Assembly (NCBI GenBank): GCA_020628165.1
Contig: JAHDFM010000004.1
Location: forward strand, 87,943 to 151,942
DNA length: 64,000 bases
Direction of reading: 5' to 3'
Source: Bdellovibrionales bacterium
GTDB taxonomy: Bacteria; Bdellovibrionota; Bdellovibrionia; Bdellovibrionales; UBA1609
Within the stretch, counting starts at the first letter, position 1, and each line of letters begins with the position of its first letter. A program made the translations under genes and the position numbers. Below the pieces are notes generated by a model that saw only the letters and a program-made list of their open reading frames with translations, had not been told where the DNA came from and did no database searches. This document shows, in pieces, positions 9,507-19,462 of this stretch.

Positions 9507-9976
9507 TACTTCGCTCCTCCCGTGGCAATAGACACTTCTGGAAACTCAGCTAGCAACAACATATCCATGGCATCAATCAAATGTTTGTAGGCCAATTCAT
9601 CCGCCATAGTGACAATGGCATCGACCTTTTCTGGGTACAGCTCTTTGATCTTCTTTAACTCAGTTAAGAGGGTGTCGTTGTCAAAATCCTGGTTCACTCT
9701 TGGCACTGGGATAAAATCTTTTCCTAATAAAATGCGGTAACCGTTTTCACGAACGTCAAGACGAAAAGGGATATCTGCTTTTGGAGGAGGTTTTGGCTTC
9801 TCATCTGAAGTCTTTTGACCATATACAGAACTCCCTATTTGAATCATCGACACTTGTGTCCAAACGGCTGAAATAAGTAAGAATATGATAAGTACACTCA
9901 TTAAGTCGATAAATGGAACGATATTCACATCAACATTCGTCGACTTTTTTCCACCACCGTCATCTACATGAGCCAT
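9506..9976 (-). CDS. ExbD/TolR-type motor protein of the Glt/Agl complex (AglQ/AglS-like)
   Basis: The 156-residue protein has a classic ExbD layout: a short cytoplasmic N terminus, a transmembrane helix (about 20-42) with the conserved Asp in NIVPFIDLMSVLIIFLL, and a periplasmic domain ending in MDMLLLAEFPEVSIATGG, the typical ExbD fold end. It lies between the MotA/TolQ gene (27 bases upstream) and the second ExbD (1-base overlap). Together the three form a proton-driven motor as in AglRQS. Only the pairing with AglQ rather than AglS is open. Confidence 0.9.
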   Translation of the reverse strand: MAHVDDGGGKKSTNVDVNIVPFIDLMSVLIIFLLISAVWTQVSMIQIGSSVYGQKTSDEKPKPPPKADIPFRLDVRENGYRILLGKDFIPVPRVNQDFDNDTLLTELKKIKELYPEKVDAIVTMADELAYKHLIDAMDMLLLAEFPEVSIATGGAK

Positions 9977-10003
9977 ATTTTACTTCTCCTTTAAAACTAA
10001 AAA

Positions 10004-10681
10004 CTAGTACTTAATTTTATCTCTGTTAGCGACAACTAAGTTGATCAAGTTCATGCTACTTTCCATCATGTCGTTTGTCGCACGACCAATTCTGATTTGT
10101 AAGAAACCAAAAGCAACGATGGCAATGATCGCAACTGCTAGTCCTAAAAACGTACAGTTCAGTGCGTGGGAAATACCCAAAGACAAAGTTGCAGCTTTCG
10201 TCGCTTGGTCAGCATCAGAGATACCACCGAAGGCTGTGATCAGACCACCAATCGTTCCAACGAGACCCACGAGAACAACAACGTTACCAAAGATGGCCAA
10301 GAATGATGTCCACCCTTCCAGTCTAGGTGTTTCTCTTAATACAGAAGCGTCCATAGCAACTTGCACCTCTTCATCTGGTCGCTTGTTTAAGACCTGAACT
10401 AAACCTTCTTTTAAAGTATTTGTTAACGGAGCTGGCCTGCTATCACAAAAAGCAATGGCTTGCTTGATCTCACCTCTTAAAATTAAACTAAACAAATTCT
10501 CATTTAAACTTCTTTTATCAACAGTGAGCCTATTGAGCGCAATGATTCTTTCAATAATCAAGAATATCACCAACAATCCAATGAATGCGATGACGTACAT
10601 GACAAAGCCACCTTCACAAAAAGACTTGGCAATGAAATTTCCCGCCTGTTTACACTGTTGCATTTTCTCTAATGCAGTCAT
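10004..10681 (-). CDS. MotA/TolQ/ExbB proton channel protein of the Glt/Agl complex (AglR-like)
   Basis: The 225-residue protein has three transmembrane helices, at about 25-45, 120-145 and 165-190, the last two with the MotA/TolQ/ExbB pattern (FGNVVVLVGLVGTIGGLITAF and GISHALNCTFLGLAVAIIAI). It should form the ring-shaped channel around the two ExbD subunits encoded just downstream. It follows the FHA/TonB gene by about 30 bases, matching the Myxococcus gltG-aglRQS association. Confidence 0.9.
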   Translation of the reverse strand: MTALEKMQQCKQAGNFIAKSFCEGGFVMYVIAFIGLLVIFLIIERIIALNRLTVDKRSLNENLFSLILRGEIKQAIAFCDSRPAPLTNTLKEGLVQVLNKRPDEEVQVAMDASVLRETPRLEGWTSFLAIFGNVVVLVGLVGTIGGLITAFGGISDADQATKAATLSLGISHALNCTFLGLAVAIIAIVAFGFLQIRIGRATNDMMESSMNLINLVVANRDKIKY

Positions 10682-10714
10682 TTTAAAACCTCCTATAAAT
10701 TTTTAAAATCTAAA

Positions 10715-12865
10715 TCACTGTGAAGAAAACACGAACGGGAATGTGACAACAGCCTCAGTATTGGCTGGCGGCTCAGGAAATCTCCACGTTACGAGTTTTC
10801 TTTTTATACAATTTGCAACTTCTCTATCATTCAAAGTATTACTAACAACGGAAGCTTTGATCGCTTTACCTTTCTCAATAATACTCCATTTTAAAACTAA
10901 CTTTCCATATAGATTTTTGTTTCTGTTAAGAGCAAGTTCATAACAGGCCTTGATAGCTCTTCTGTTTCTTCGAATCACTCGGCGGATAGCTTCTTTGTCG
11001 ATGCTTCCGATGAACTCTTCTTCAGCACCACCCACTTCAAGCTGAGCACGACCTTTCTCACCGAGACCTCCGCCACTGCCCGTGCCCGACAAGCCAGTGC
11101 CCGTTCCAGAACCAGTTTTAATACCACCGATACCAACGGTGCTGTTGCCACTGCCGCTTCCAGCTTTGAGCTTGCCACCTAAAGAGTCGCCGTCTCTGTC
11201 GTCAGTCAAACCACCTTGGCCAGTCGCTCTATCTGCCGCACCGATCAAGCCGTTATCAACACCCGCAGAGCCTTTGTTTAACTGCTTATTCAAGCCACCC
11301 TTACCAAAGACGTTGAGGAGTCCAACTTTGTTGGCGTCCACTTCCTTGGCCTGCATATTAGCATTTTTCTTACCGGAAGTTTTGACCGAGCCGCCTTTTT
11401 GCACAGAACTTGCTTTTTTATTGGTCTTTTTCAAGTTCGGGTTTTTCTTAAGTGCCTTGGCACTACCAGATTTTCTTTTGTCAGCCGTTGGAGACTTCGC
11501 GATTTTCTTTTTTTGTGAGTTCACTTTATCAGTGACCTTCACTACTTTACGCTTTTCTTCTTTTTTAGGCTCAGGTGGCTTTTCTACTTTCTCTTTCACG
11601 ACCACTTTTTTACGAGGTGGGATTTGAAAGGTCACCTTTGCCTTTCTAACTAACTCTTCTTCGATAAGGTTTTCATCAGATAGATCCACCGGTGTATAAA
11701 TCATCATATATAGACTAAAAATAGACGCTACGACTGTCGCCAAAATGATGGCCGTCGATTCTGCCGTCGTAAAGTCAAAGATCGGTGCACCAGCTGTTTT
11801 AGGAGACTGCGGCACGTAGCGAATGTATAACTTTAACAGCCCACCTTCGAGCTCAAGCACAACCATTTCACCGACTGGTAAATCTAAAACATTGCCTTTA
11901 GGGCCAGAAATAATTTTGCCCGATGAAAAAAGATCTCTAAGCGGTGTGACACTTTTATTTTCATCAACATGGTGACCTGTCATTTGTTGTGTGACATTCA
12001 CCTTGGTGCTTGGACCTACTTTTAATAGCTCATACTTAGCAGAATTGACACCCAAAAGTGGCACATTGATATCACAAGACTCATCAGAGCCAATCGTCAC
12101 TACTTTTCTGTTATTAAAGTGATGACTAGAAATTATTCTCTCTTTCCAAGCGACAGCCACTTCAAGAACAGTTCCTTTTTCAGGCTCTAAAATTGGCAAC
12201 CAGTTTTCCACCTGGCTTGGTGGAGCAAACGTTTGGATTTCTCGCCCAACAGAAGCCACTTGTGTTGCTGCAGCAACAGCTGCAGGGGTGAGAGGTGGTC
12301 TTTTCTCTTCTTTTTTTAACTCAGGAACTTCAATTTTCTTGGTGTCTTCTTCAACAGGTTCTTCAACGACTTTGGTGTCATCTTTTTTGGGCTCACTAGC
12401 TTTCACTGGCTCGGCAGGAGATTCTTCAGGTTCTGGTGTCTCTGGAAGTTCAGGAAGAGGTGGTTGAGTTTTTTCTTCTGCTTTTGCCTCTTCTTGAACT
12501 GGTTCACTTGTCGTTGTCTGAATGTGGTCGTTGTCAATTTCAGGCGCCGCAGGAGCAGTAGACTCTGGAACTCCAACAAAAAATTCAATTTTGTAGGACC
12601 CAATCGAAATTTTATCTCCAGGCTCAATTTTATGGTCTAATACTTTTTGATTATTAACAAAAACACCGTGTTCAGACCCCAAGTCTGAAATGTAATGGCC
12701 ATTGTCGCGCTCTTCGATAACTGCGTGAAGAGGAGCAATGTAGTTTCCCGTCAATTGCAATTGCAAACCGTTATTTTTACCAATAACAATTTGCGATTCT
12801 GTGTATTGTTTGACAGCCTCTAACTGGCCATCCAAATAGAGTCTAAGTACAATTGGTTGTTTCAA
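10715..12865 (-). CDS. gltG: GltG/PglI-like FHA and AgmX/PglI C-terminal (TonB-like) envelope protein
   Basis: The 716-residue single-pass protein starts with a cytoplasmic FHA domain (about 20-95: VIGKNNGLQLQLTGNYIAPL, SDLGSEHGVFVNN). A Pro/Glu-rich linker follows (about 110-190), then a second FHA-like domain (about 230-355) and one transmembrane helix (about 373-395). The periplasmic part has a Lys/Pro-rich arm, a Gly-rich stretch (about 545-620) and a TonB-like AgmX/PglI C-terminal domain (RRVIRRNRRAIKACYEL...WRFPEP). This is the GltG architecture, which links the AglRQS motor to the outer-membrane barrels. The start is TTG, overlapping the upstream stop by four bases, with GGGGAG just upstream. 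Confidence 0.9.
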   Translation of the reverse strand: MKQPIVLRLYLDGQLEAVKQYTESQIVIGKNNGLQLQLTGNYIAPLHAVIEERDNGHYISDLGSEHGVFVNNQKVLDHKIEPGDKISIGSYKIEFFVGVPESTAPAAPEIDNDHIQTTTSEPVQEEAKAEEKTQPPLPELPETPEPEESPAEPVKASEPKKDDTKVVEEPVEEDTKKIEVPELKKEEKRPPLTPAAVAAATQVASVGREIQTFAPPSQVENWLPILEPEKGTVLEVAVAWKERIISSHHFNNRKVVTIGSDESCDINVPLLGVNSAKYELLKVGPSTKVNVTQQMTGHHVDENKSVTPLRDLFSSGKIISGPKGNVLDLPVGEMVVLELEGGLLKLYIRYVPQSPKTAGAPIFDFTTAESTAIILATVVASIFSLYMMIYTPVDLSDENLIEEELVRKAKVTFQIPPRKKVVVKEKVEKPPEPKKEEKRKVVKVTDKVNSQKKKIAKSPTADKRKSGSAKALKKNPNLKKTNKKASSVQKGGSVKTSGKKNANMQAKEVDANKVGLLNVFGKGGLNKQLNKGSAGVDNGLIGAADRATGQGGLTDDRDGDSLGGKLKAGSGSGNSTVGIGGIKTGSGTGTGLSGTGSGGGLGEKGRAQLEVGGAEEEFIGSIDKEAIRRVIRRNRRAIKACYELALNRNKNLYGKLVLKWSIIEKGKAIKASVVSNTLNDREVANCIKRKLVTWRFPEPPANTEAVVTFPFVFSSQ

Positions 12866-13155
12866 TTATCTCCCCTACTTTGTCGTAAATTCTCAGTTGT
12901 CTTTCTCATTTCAGGCAAAAAATTCTTTCTAAATTTAATTAATCTTTTGTAATTAGCTTGTCTTTGCTTTAACAAATAAAGCAATTCCGGCTTATTGATA
13001 TCACCTGTGATCAGCTCATCTTCAAAGTCGACCGTCTCTGTGCGCTTGCCCTTTGACTTTTTTTTAACTTTTTTAACTTGCCTCACCTCAGTGTCTTGTG
13101 CAGTCACAGACACTGATGTTATTGCAAATATAAAAATAACCAAAAAACTTTTCAT
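12862..13155 (-). CDS. Small periplasmic protein of the Glt cluster (possibly GltF-like)
   Basis: This protein of about 97 residues has a signal peptide (1-19, SVSVTA-QD), a very basic stretch (VKKVKKKSKGKR) and a conserved-looking end (DFEDELITGDINKPELLYLL...FLPEM). Short proteins with an E-x-I-x-G-D/E-x-x-K/R-P-E motif are common between TPR and AgmX/PglI genes in myxobacterial-type clusters; GltF occupies this slot in Myxococcus. Equating the two is inference. I chose the ATG at 13155, with AAGGA nine bases upstream. It overlaps gltG by four bases. Confidence 0.7.
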   Translation of the reverse strand: MKSFLVIFIFAITSVSVTAQDTEVRQVKKVKKKSKGKRTETVDFEDELITGDINKPELLYLLKQRQANYKRLIKFRKNFLPEMRKTTENLRQSRGDN

Positions 13156-13169
13156 TATCACAGATCCTT

Positions 13170-13925
13170 CTATTTTTTATTGTCCAATGTTTTTTCTAAT
13201 TTATCAACTTTTCGTAAGAGATTTCGATCATCAGACAAGAACTTAAGTCGACTAATCATTTTGTAAGCTTCTTCTTTATCTTTGCCTTGCTCGACTAAAA
13301 ATGTGGCATAGTTAAAAAGCAGGTTTGTATCTCTAATTCCAGCAACAGTTGCCTCTTTAAAGACTTTTTCCGCTTTGTCTTTATCACCAGTTCCTAACAA
13401 TGCAACAGCATAATTATTGGCAAGAGCTGTGGCCGCTCGACTTTTCGTTGCTAATTTTGATCTAATCTTTGGATAAATATTAGACAAAGGGCCTAAGGCT
13501 TTTTGGTAATCTCTGTGCTCAACATAGATGCTAGACAGGTTCAAGTTGGCTTCACCTTCAGAATCAGAATTTTGTGCAGCTTCTTTTAAATTCTGTAAGC
13601 CTAACTTCTTATTGTCTAACTGAAAGTGAACCAAAGCTAAATTATTCTTAAGCTCAGCCCTGTTAGGATGTGCTTTCAAAGCTCTTTCTAAAATGAGCTT
13701 GGCCATATTGTACTTTTTAGCTTCGTAATAAAAAATCGCCAAAGTGTTGAGTGCTAAAAAGTCGTTCTCATCGATCGCTAATATTTTAGAAGCAGCTGTC
13801 ACTATGTCCTTTTCAGATTTTGTCTTTTGTGTTTTCTTTAAGCTCTCATAAAGTTCTGGCTCAATGGTGGCCGCCTGAACTTGTAATGATAGCGATAAAC
13901 TTAAGACTATCAATAGACCTTTCAT
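13170..13925 (-). CDS. gltE: GltE/AglT-like periplasmic TPR protein
   Basis: The 251-residue protein has a signal peptide (1-18) and about five tetratricopeptide repeats, for example NTLAIFYYEAKKYNMAKLIL, NNLALVHFQLDNKKLGLQNL and NNYAVALLGTGDKDKAEKVF. TPR domains are protein-protein scaffolds. Position between the large TPR protein and the FHA/TonB gene matches gltE (aglT) in the Glt complex. The ATG at 13925 overlaps the stop of the upstream gene by one base (TGATG). No lipobox is seen, so soluble periplasmic is the best guess. Confidence 0.8.
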   Translation of the reverse strand: MKGLLIVLSLSLSLQVQAATIEPELYESLKKTQKTKSEKDIVTAASKILAIDENDFLALNTLAIFYYEAKKYNMAKLILERALKAHPNRAELKNNLALVHFQLDNKKLGLQNLKEAAQNSDSEGEANLNLSSIYVEHRDYQKALGPLSNIYPKIRSKLATKSRAATALANNYAVALLGTGDKDKAEKVFKEATVAGIRDTNLLFNYATFLVEQGKDKEEAYKMISRLKFLSDDRNLLRKVDKLEKTLDNKK

Positions 13926-16900
13926 CACATACCTGCCTTACTTAACCATAAGCTTTTCAAAACACGCATTTCATTCATCATGCCACTGTTTCCTTGAATT
14001 TTATCTAGTGAGGTCAGTGCTCTTTTTACATTCTCATCGTAAACCTGAAGCTCATACGCCTTGTTCACTGCGGCCTGTAAGGTTTCAATGGCCTCTTTCT
14101 TATAAGGGCCTGCTATGTTTTCAATACCAGCCTTGTACTGCTTGATCTGATCGCCTTTTAGCTGTTTTGGAATAGGTACGGCATAAATCGACTTGGCCAT
14201 TGAATCCAAAGCTTCTCCTTGTAGGGTCAATGCAGCTACGATTTGATAGGCATCATCGTAAGCAACTACTTTTTTAAGCTTTTCTTTGAGCTTATTTAAT
14301 AAGGCCAATTTGGTTTTCACCGACCCTGCCATTTTTGCAGGGTTCGTCGAAATACGATACTTTTTAAAGTTTTTAAATTCATTGCGCTCAACCAATTTGA
14401 TCATAGACTCTGCGGCATAACTGGCACCTGCCCCCAGCTTTCTTTGGCGATAGATCACTTTTTTATACCACTCTTCAGAACGAGATCTGCGCTTTAAAGA
14501 TTCATGAATTTTAGCAACTCGGTAAGCAGATTTAATCTTGGCAGCATTGTTCGTGGACGGACCTTTCATAAAGCGATCGTAGTAAACAAGTGCCTTTGAT
14601 GGGAAACGCTTCCTTCGATCCCAAATATTGGCAATGGCATAGTTGACGTCATTCCGCTCAGAACCACGACTTTTTTTCTGAAAAAGTTCATAATTTCTAA
14701 TGGATGACGTGTAAAAATCAAGAGCGTCATATATCACAGCAGCATTGTAGCGGTAGTTTTTTGAGTCTTGATCTTTGGGGTATTTTTTAGCAAAGCCCTC
14801 AAAGGCACCGGCTGCGTTTGCATACTGCCCCGTTTGCTCATATAAAAAAGCAAGTGAACGTCTAGCTTGTTTTTTTACTTCTTTGTCTTTTGCCGTTTTT
14901 GCTGGGAAGTTCATCACTTCTGAATAGAGCTTAATCGCATCACTCATTCTTCCCGCTTTCTTAAAATTAACTGCTGCATTGAATTTAGAAACTGCCAAGA
15001 GATCACTTTTTGGATTCTTTTTAATAAAATCCATAAATGAATTGGCTGCCTTTAGAGGATCTTTTCCCGTTGCTGCTTGCTCAGCTAACTTAAATCCAGC
15101 TTGCCCTTTAACACCTCTGATTTTTTTTCGAACAGTTGAGCTCAAACCAGAAACAGCAAGTAGCTTGTCAGACACCTTTGCAAGACCCGCATAGTCTTTC
15201 TTTTGATTGTAGATATCTAAAACTAGATTTGCAGAGTACTCGGCATGCTTATCTTTTGGATGATTGTTCACTATGTCCATTAGCTGAGGCAATGCTTTGT
15301 CGTGTTGATTGAAAGAATAATGCAATGAACTCACACGGTACTTGATCGCCACAGAGTTTTCTTCTTTTGGAAACTCTTTGAGATAGCGATTCGCTGAGCT
15401 CGTAAATGATTTTAAGTTTTGTGGAAATTCAACTGGCTCTTTGCTATCTCCGACCAATGCCTTAATCTCTTTAACATTCGGCAATTTTTTTTCTAAAGCA
15501 AGGACTGAGTTCAAGATAGCTTGTTTGTAATACTTGCCTGACTTATTGCCATTAGCAACAACACGGTTATAACTTTTGGCAGCACCAACATAGTCTTGCA
15601 TGTCATAAAGCAATTCACCATTGAAAAAATTCATTTGATCAAGGTTTTTGCCATCTTTTATGTACCTAAAGTACATCTTATAGCCATCTTGAGCCTGCTG
15701 CTGAGAAAATTTGGCTCGAGAGTTTTGAGCCGTTTGATGGAGTTGTAAAATGTAGTTTCTCAATGTCGATTCAATCAGTGTGTCTGAATCAGCAATGAGC
15801 TTTGTTTTTGATTTGTTTTCACGGCGCCAAAGACTACCAGCCCCGTAGTTTTCGATCCATTCAAAAAGTTCTTTTTTAAAGATCTTCTGGTTTCCAGCAG
15901 CCTGATACATCTTAACTATCTCGTGCTGATACTCATAAGCTCTGACCGAGAAAGGATCATCTTTAATCAGATTTTTAAAGATATATTTTGCCGATGACCT
16001 GTCACCCTTTTCTACATAGAAAAAAGCAAGTTTATCTAACATTTTCTTAGTGGAGTTTTCACCCAAGACTTTATTAAAATACCCTCTAGCATTTTTTGCT
16101 TTGTAGACTTCAGGAAAAAACACCACGATGTCTTTGGCCGCCTCTGAAGCAAGACGAATGCGACTGACTTTGCCGTCTCCTGAGCGTCCTTTGGCTTTAC
16201 GACCTTCATAAATCACTTTTTCTAAATCGCGCAAACCACTCTTCACTTCACCAGTCTTGTATTTACACCATGCTCTTTTATATAATGAAAAAGAGTATAA
16301 ACGAGACCTTTTATTCTTAGAAATTTTATTGTAGTGAACTCTCGCATCTTTCCATTTTTCTCGTTCAAAATAGTACTCACCTAGAGCAAAATTGGACTCA
16401 TCAACATAAGGACTGCGAGGAAAACGCTTTACAAGTTCTGTGTACTTTTTCTTTCCAGATTGAGTTTTCCCAAGTTCGAAGTAGTTGTAGCCTAAAAAGA
16501 AAAGAGCCTGATCAAGCTTTGGATCTTTTGGAAAATCTCTCACAAACCACTCATAAAGTTGGATAGATTTCTTGTTATACCTGGTGGCTTCTTTTAAATT
16601 GAGTTTTGGTCTGCGCTTTAATTTTTTCTCAGAGTAAAGCTTGAGCTTTTTATCATAATCATCCTGTAGCCTTAGCTCTATGAGCTTTGCTTTATCAACA
16701 TAAAGCTCAGCTAGACGAATCCAAAGCTCTCCACGGCGAGAGCTCTTACCAAATTTTTGAGTCATGCCATATAGGTGATCAATTTGTTTGTCAGTGATTT
16801 TCTCTAGTTCTCGCTCACTGGTTCCTTCAGAGTAGTAAAATCTATTAGACGCCGGTGGCTTCACACGCCTTAAATTCACCTTGCCTTTGGGCTTTTTATA

Positions 16901-17056
16901 CTTTTTTGACTCTGGTAAAAGATTCTTTTTTTTCTTAATTTTAGTGGCTTCAATTTTCTTTAAAATGTCACCCACCGTTCGTGTTTTAGAACGTTTACGT
17001 GCGTCGACATTCATTGTTAAAAACAATGCGGCAATGATTAATAAGGAAATTTTCAT
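13925..17056 (-). CDS. gltD: GltD/AgmU-like giant periplasmic TPR protein
   Basis: This protein of 1043 residues has a signal peptide (1-19) and then almost nothing but TPR-like helix pairs, for example LFFLGYNYFELGKTQSGKKK, YKQAILNSVLALEKK and RRSLAFLYEQTGQYANAAGA. The size and repeat-only design match GltD (AgmU), which spans the periplasm in the Myxococcus gliding complex. The start is the ATG at 17056, seven bases after the stop of the preceding gene, whose last codons supply a GGAAGG ribosome site. An in-frame GTG 18 bases upstream is less likely because the signal peptide fits better from the ATG. Confidence 0.85.
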   Translation of the reverse strand: MKISLLIIAALFLTMNVDARKRSKTRTVGDILKKIEATKIKKKKNLLPESKKYKKPKGKVNLRRVKPPASNRFYYSEGTSERELEKITDKQIDHLYGMTQKFGKSSRRGELWIRLAELYVDKAKLIELRLQDDYDKKLKLYSEKKLKRRPKLNLKEATRYNKKSIQLYEWFVRDFPKDPKLDQALFFLGYNYFELGKTQSGKKKYTELVKRFPRSPYVDESNFALGEYYFEREKWKDARVHYNKISKNKRSRLYSFSLYKRAWCKYKTGEVKSGLRDLEKVIYEGRKAKGRSGDGKVSRIRLASEAAKDIVVFFPEVYKAKNARGYFNKVLGENSTKKMLDKLAFFYVEKGDRSSAKYIFKNLIKDDPFSVRAYEYQHEIVKMYQAAGNQKIFKKELFEWIENYGAGSLWRRENKSKTKLIADSDTLIESTLRNYILQLHQTAQNSRAKFSQQQAQDGYKMYFRYIKDGKNLDQMNFFNGELLYDMQDYVGAAKSYNRVVANGNKSGKYYKQAILNSVLALEKKLPNVKEIKALVGDSKEPVEFPQNLKSFTSSANRYLKEFPKEENSVAIKYRVSSLHYSFNQHDKALPQLMDIVNNHPKDKHAEYSANLVLDIYNQKKDYAGLAKVSDKLLAVSGLSSTVRKKIRGVKGQAGFKLAEQAATGKDPLKAANSFMDFIKKNPKSDLLAVSKFNAAVNFKKAGRMSDAIKLYSEVMNFPAKTAKDKEVKKQARRSLAFLYEQTGQYANAAGAFEGFAKKYPKDQDSKNYRYNAAVIYDALDFYTSSIRNYELFQKKSRGSERNDVNYAIANIWDRRKRFPSKALVYYDRFMKGPSTNNAAKIKSAYRVAKIHESLKRRSRSEEWYKKVIYRQRKLGAGASYAAESMIKLVERNEFKNFKKYRISTNPAKMAGSVKTKLALLNKLKEKLKKVVAYDDAYQIVAALTLQGEALDSMAKSIYAVPIPKQLKGDQIKQYKAGIENIAGPYKKEAIETLQAAVNKAYELQVYDENVKRALTSLDKIQGNSGMMNEMRVLKSLWLSKAGM

Positions 17057-17063
17057 ATTAAAT

Positions 17064-18659
17064 TTACCTTCCACAATTGTGAGTTCCTACATAGTGATAG
17101 TTGCCTAATTCATCTAACCAATACTCACCCTGAAACGGCCAGTATTCATATCCATTTTTTATATAAAAATTTCTATTGCGTTTTTGATCTTTGCTACGAC
17201 TGATTTCTTTACCAGCCACTTTCTTTTTGATTAACTCTTTCTTACTATTGATCATTTCATAGCGAACAAAACTTTCTTGTTCAAATAAGTCAAAAAGTTC
17301 TGCTTTGATGTTCTGCATATGAACCTTTGCTATACGACCTGCTTTTTTTCTAACTTTAATCAATCGACCGGCAACCACTTTCTTTGAGTATTTACCGATG
17401 CCTGATTTTTTCCATTTTGTGCTTAACTTATCGTAGCGCTTTTTTTCTATGATCAATTTTTGAATGTACTTATAAGTTCGGTTAAAATCACCCTCTTTAC
17501 CAATCTTTCTCGCTACAGACAAAGGCATCACTGACTTTTTAAACTTGGTTGAATTTGGGTTTTTATTATACTCTTTGATCACATCAATGAGGTCATTGTA
17601 ATAAATATTGAATGACTTGCCGTTGTCTAAGTATGTTTTTATTTTCTTGTAAACAGGTTGATATATTTTATTAAATAGATCTAAGACCTTCTCCATCTCG
17701 TTGTAACGACAAATGTATAAATAAATAATTGAGCGTAAAATCAAAGACTCTGGCATGTAGTAACTTTCATAATAAGGCGAATGTAAACTTTGAAAGTTAC
17801 TCAGCGCAGACCTGAATTTTTCTGCCCGCAACATGGCCCAACTCGATTCAAATAAAGTTTCGTGCCAAGCTTCTGTGTCGCGCGGTATATCTTTATAATA
17901 CTCAATCGCTTTTTCCCACTTCTGCGCTTGATAGTAAACGCGTGCTTTCCCCATAATTGCAGACACACGGTCTACATCTGTCACACGCTTGTCCGAACGA
18001 CTTTCAATTAATTCATTGAATGCTCTGACGGCCTTCTTCTCTCTTTTCAACTCGGCATAAGACAAGGCCTGAAGATACTTTGACTTACTATAAAAAGGGC
18101 TGTTCGGCTTCACTCGAGATAGAGTCTTTATAGCTTGAGAAAATTGTTTACTGCGCACTTGAAACTCTCCAATGCGATTGTAAAGCATATCTCTTTGTTT
18201 CTTCGGAAATTTTTTGATGTTGATTTTACTGATGGCATAATTCAGCATGGCCTCGTCACCAAGATAATCTGAGGCAATGGCCAACTTTTCTAAAGCTTTA
18301 TTGACATATTTGCGATCACCACTTTTTACCACTCGAATGAATTGAAATGCAGAGGTTTGATACATCTTCATTTTAAAAAGAGCCAAGCCTAAAAGGTAAG
18401 TGACTTTCCCACGGTGCTTTCTATATTTTGAACTCACGCTCATTTTGTAAAGAGTGAGAGATGCTTCTTCATATTTTCCGGAACGAATCATGTCAGCCAC
18501 TCGTCCCCAGGTGCCCCCAACTGAAGCCGCTCTTCGTTTAGATTTGCCGCTTGAATTTTGAGCCAAAATGATGGGATCGGATAATGAATCGACAACACTG
18601 TCAGCAAAAGTTGTGCAAGAGACTGTGAGTGCTAAAATTATAGTTAAGATTTTTTTCAT
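17064..18659 (-). CDS. gltC: GltC-like periplasmic TPR protein
   Basis: The 531-residue protein has a signal peptide (1-19) and TPR-type repeats over about 50-300 (TYLLGLALFKMKMYQTSAFQ, YLQALSYAELKREKKAVRAF). The C-terminal helical region ends in an aromatic segment (FQGEYWLDELGNYHYVG) typical of this family. Its start overlaps the stop of the upstream barrel gene by four bases. In Myxococcus, GltC is grouped with the barrels GltA and GltB, exactly the neighbours seen here. Probably periplasmic, binding the barrels. Confidence 0.82.
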   Translation of the reverse strand: MKKILTIILALTVSCTTFADSVVDSLSDPIILAQNSSGKSKRRAASVGGTWGRVADMIRSGKYEEASLTLYKMSVSSKYRKHRGKVTYLLGLALFKMKMYQTSAFQFIRVVKSGDRKYVNKALEKLAIASDYLGDEAMLNYAISKINIKKFPKKQRDMLYNRIGEFQVRSKQFSQAIKTLSRVKPNSPFYSKSKYLQALSYAELKREKKAVRAFNELIESRSDKRVTDVDRVSAIMGKARVYYQAQKWEKAIEYYKDIPRDTEAWHETLFESSWAMLRAEKFRSALSNFQSLHSPYYESYYMPESLILRSIIYLYICRYNEMEKVLDLFNKIYQPVYKKIKTYLDNGKSFNIYYNDLIDVIKEYNKNPNSTKFKKSVMPLSVARKIGKEGDFNRTYKYIQKLIIEKKRYDKLSTKWKKSGIGKYSKKVVAGRLIKVRKKAGRIAKVHMQNIKAELFDLFEQESFVRYEMINSKKELIKKKVAGKEISRSKDQKRNRNFYIKNGYEYWPFQGEYWLDELGNYHYVGTHNCGR

Positions 18660-19450
18660 CTTTCATCGACCCCCGGAAAGAAGAAGCTTAAGCCAATCGC
18701 CAAAAACAAATCATTGTGAAGCTCTTCATCTTCAATAAAGCTTCCAGATGGCTGGTTCTTTCGCAAAATGGTTGCGTTGTAGGCATGCCAGTTAATGTCC
18801 CAACGAAACGCCATATTTTTACTAAGAGCTAAATATTGACCTAACCCTAAATGCAAGGTTGGCTCTTTCTCTAATTGTGTTTCTGTCACCCCACCACCCA
18901 AGGTAATGAACCAATCAAAAGACACAATGCGATCTTCAAATAAAGCCATTTTCCCATAAAAAGGGGCCCACTTGAGAGCGCCTCCCATATAATTGAGAGG
19001 CAAAACGAAACTTCGAGTTTCTATTTGTCGTTCGTCAGCTAAGTTTTTAGTGATCTCTCTCTCTGAATCAATCAGATGATAGTAAGACAACTCTATTCCC
19101 CAGGACTCATTTAAATACCAATCAAGGTGTGCCGAAACCCCTAAGTTGTTAAAAAAGGCATTGTTCAAACCAACCATGCCTTGCAAAGAAAGCTCAAACC
19201 TTTTTGTTTTTGGCATGTACTTTTTGTTAATCACCGCTATGTCAGAAAATGGAGCTAACTCTGAAAGATCTGAAATCTTTTTAAATTTTTTGACCTCATC
19301 TTTATAATTGGTTCTTTTTTTAACTTGAGTGGTGCCCACTTTTTTGTCTAGATCTCTTTCCAAAGAATCATAAAGAGAGTCTTCCTCGTTGGCATAAACA
19401 AAGCACAGTGGAAAAACTAAGAAAAGCAGAACTAATTTTTTAAAATCCAT
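18656..19450 (-). CDS. GltA/GltB-like outer-membrane beta-barrel protein
   Basis: The 264-residue protein has a signal peptide (1-20), a charged linker (about 25-75) and an eight-strand-type barrel (about 80-264). It ends in FLAIGLSFFFPG, compatible with an outer-membrane insertion signal. It resembles its upstream neighbour in length, layout and phrases (QGMVGLNNAFFNNLGVSAHL against QGGMGFNLTEALYNNKSFHL), so the two are paralogues. GltA and GltB of Myxococcus are also a tandem pair of related barrels of this size. GAGAG lies before the ATG. Confidence 0.8.
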   Translation of the reverse strand: MDFKKLVLLFLVFPLCFVYANEEDSLYDSLERDLDKKVGTTQVKKRTNYKDEVKKFKKISDLSELAPFSDIAVINKKYMPKTKRFELSLQGMVGLNNAFFNNLGVSAHLDWYLNESWGIELSYYHLIDSEREITKNLADERQIETRSFVLPLNYMGGALKWAPFYGKMALFEDRIVSFDWFITLGGGVTETQLEKEPTLHLGLGQYLALSKNMAFRWDINWHAYNATILRKNQPSGSFIEDEELHNDLFLAIGLSFFFPGVDER

Positions 19451-19462
19451 TTTAACTCTCTC

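Noticed and set aside
10041-12627. Long open frames opposite the motor and gltG genes
   Set aside because: They are shadows of the real genes caused by low stop density on the complementary strand; no ribosome sites or recognisable domains.
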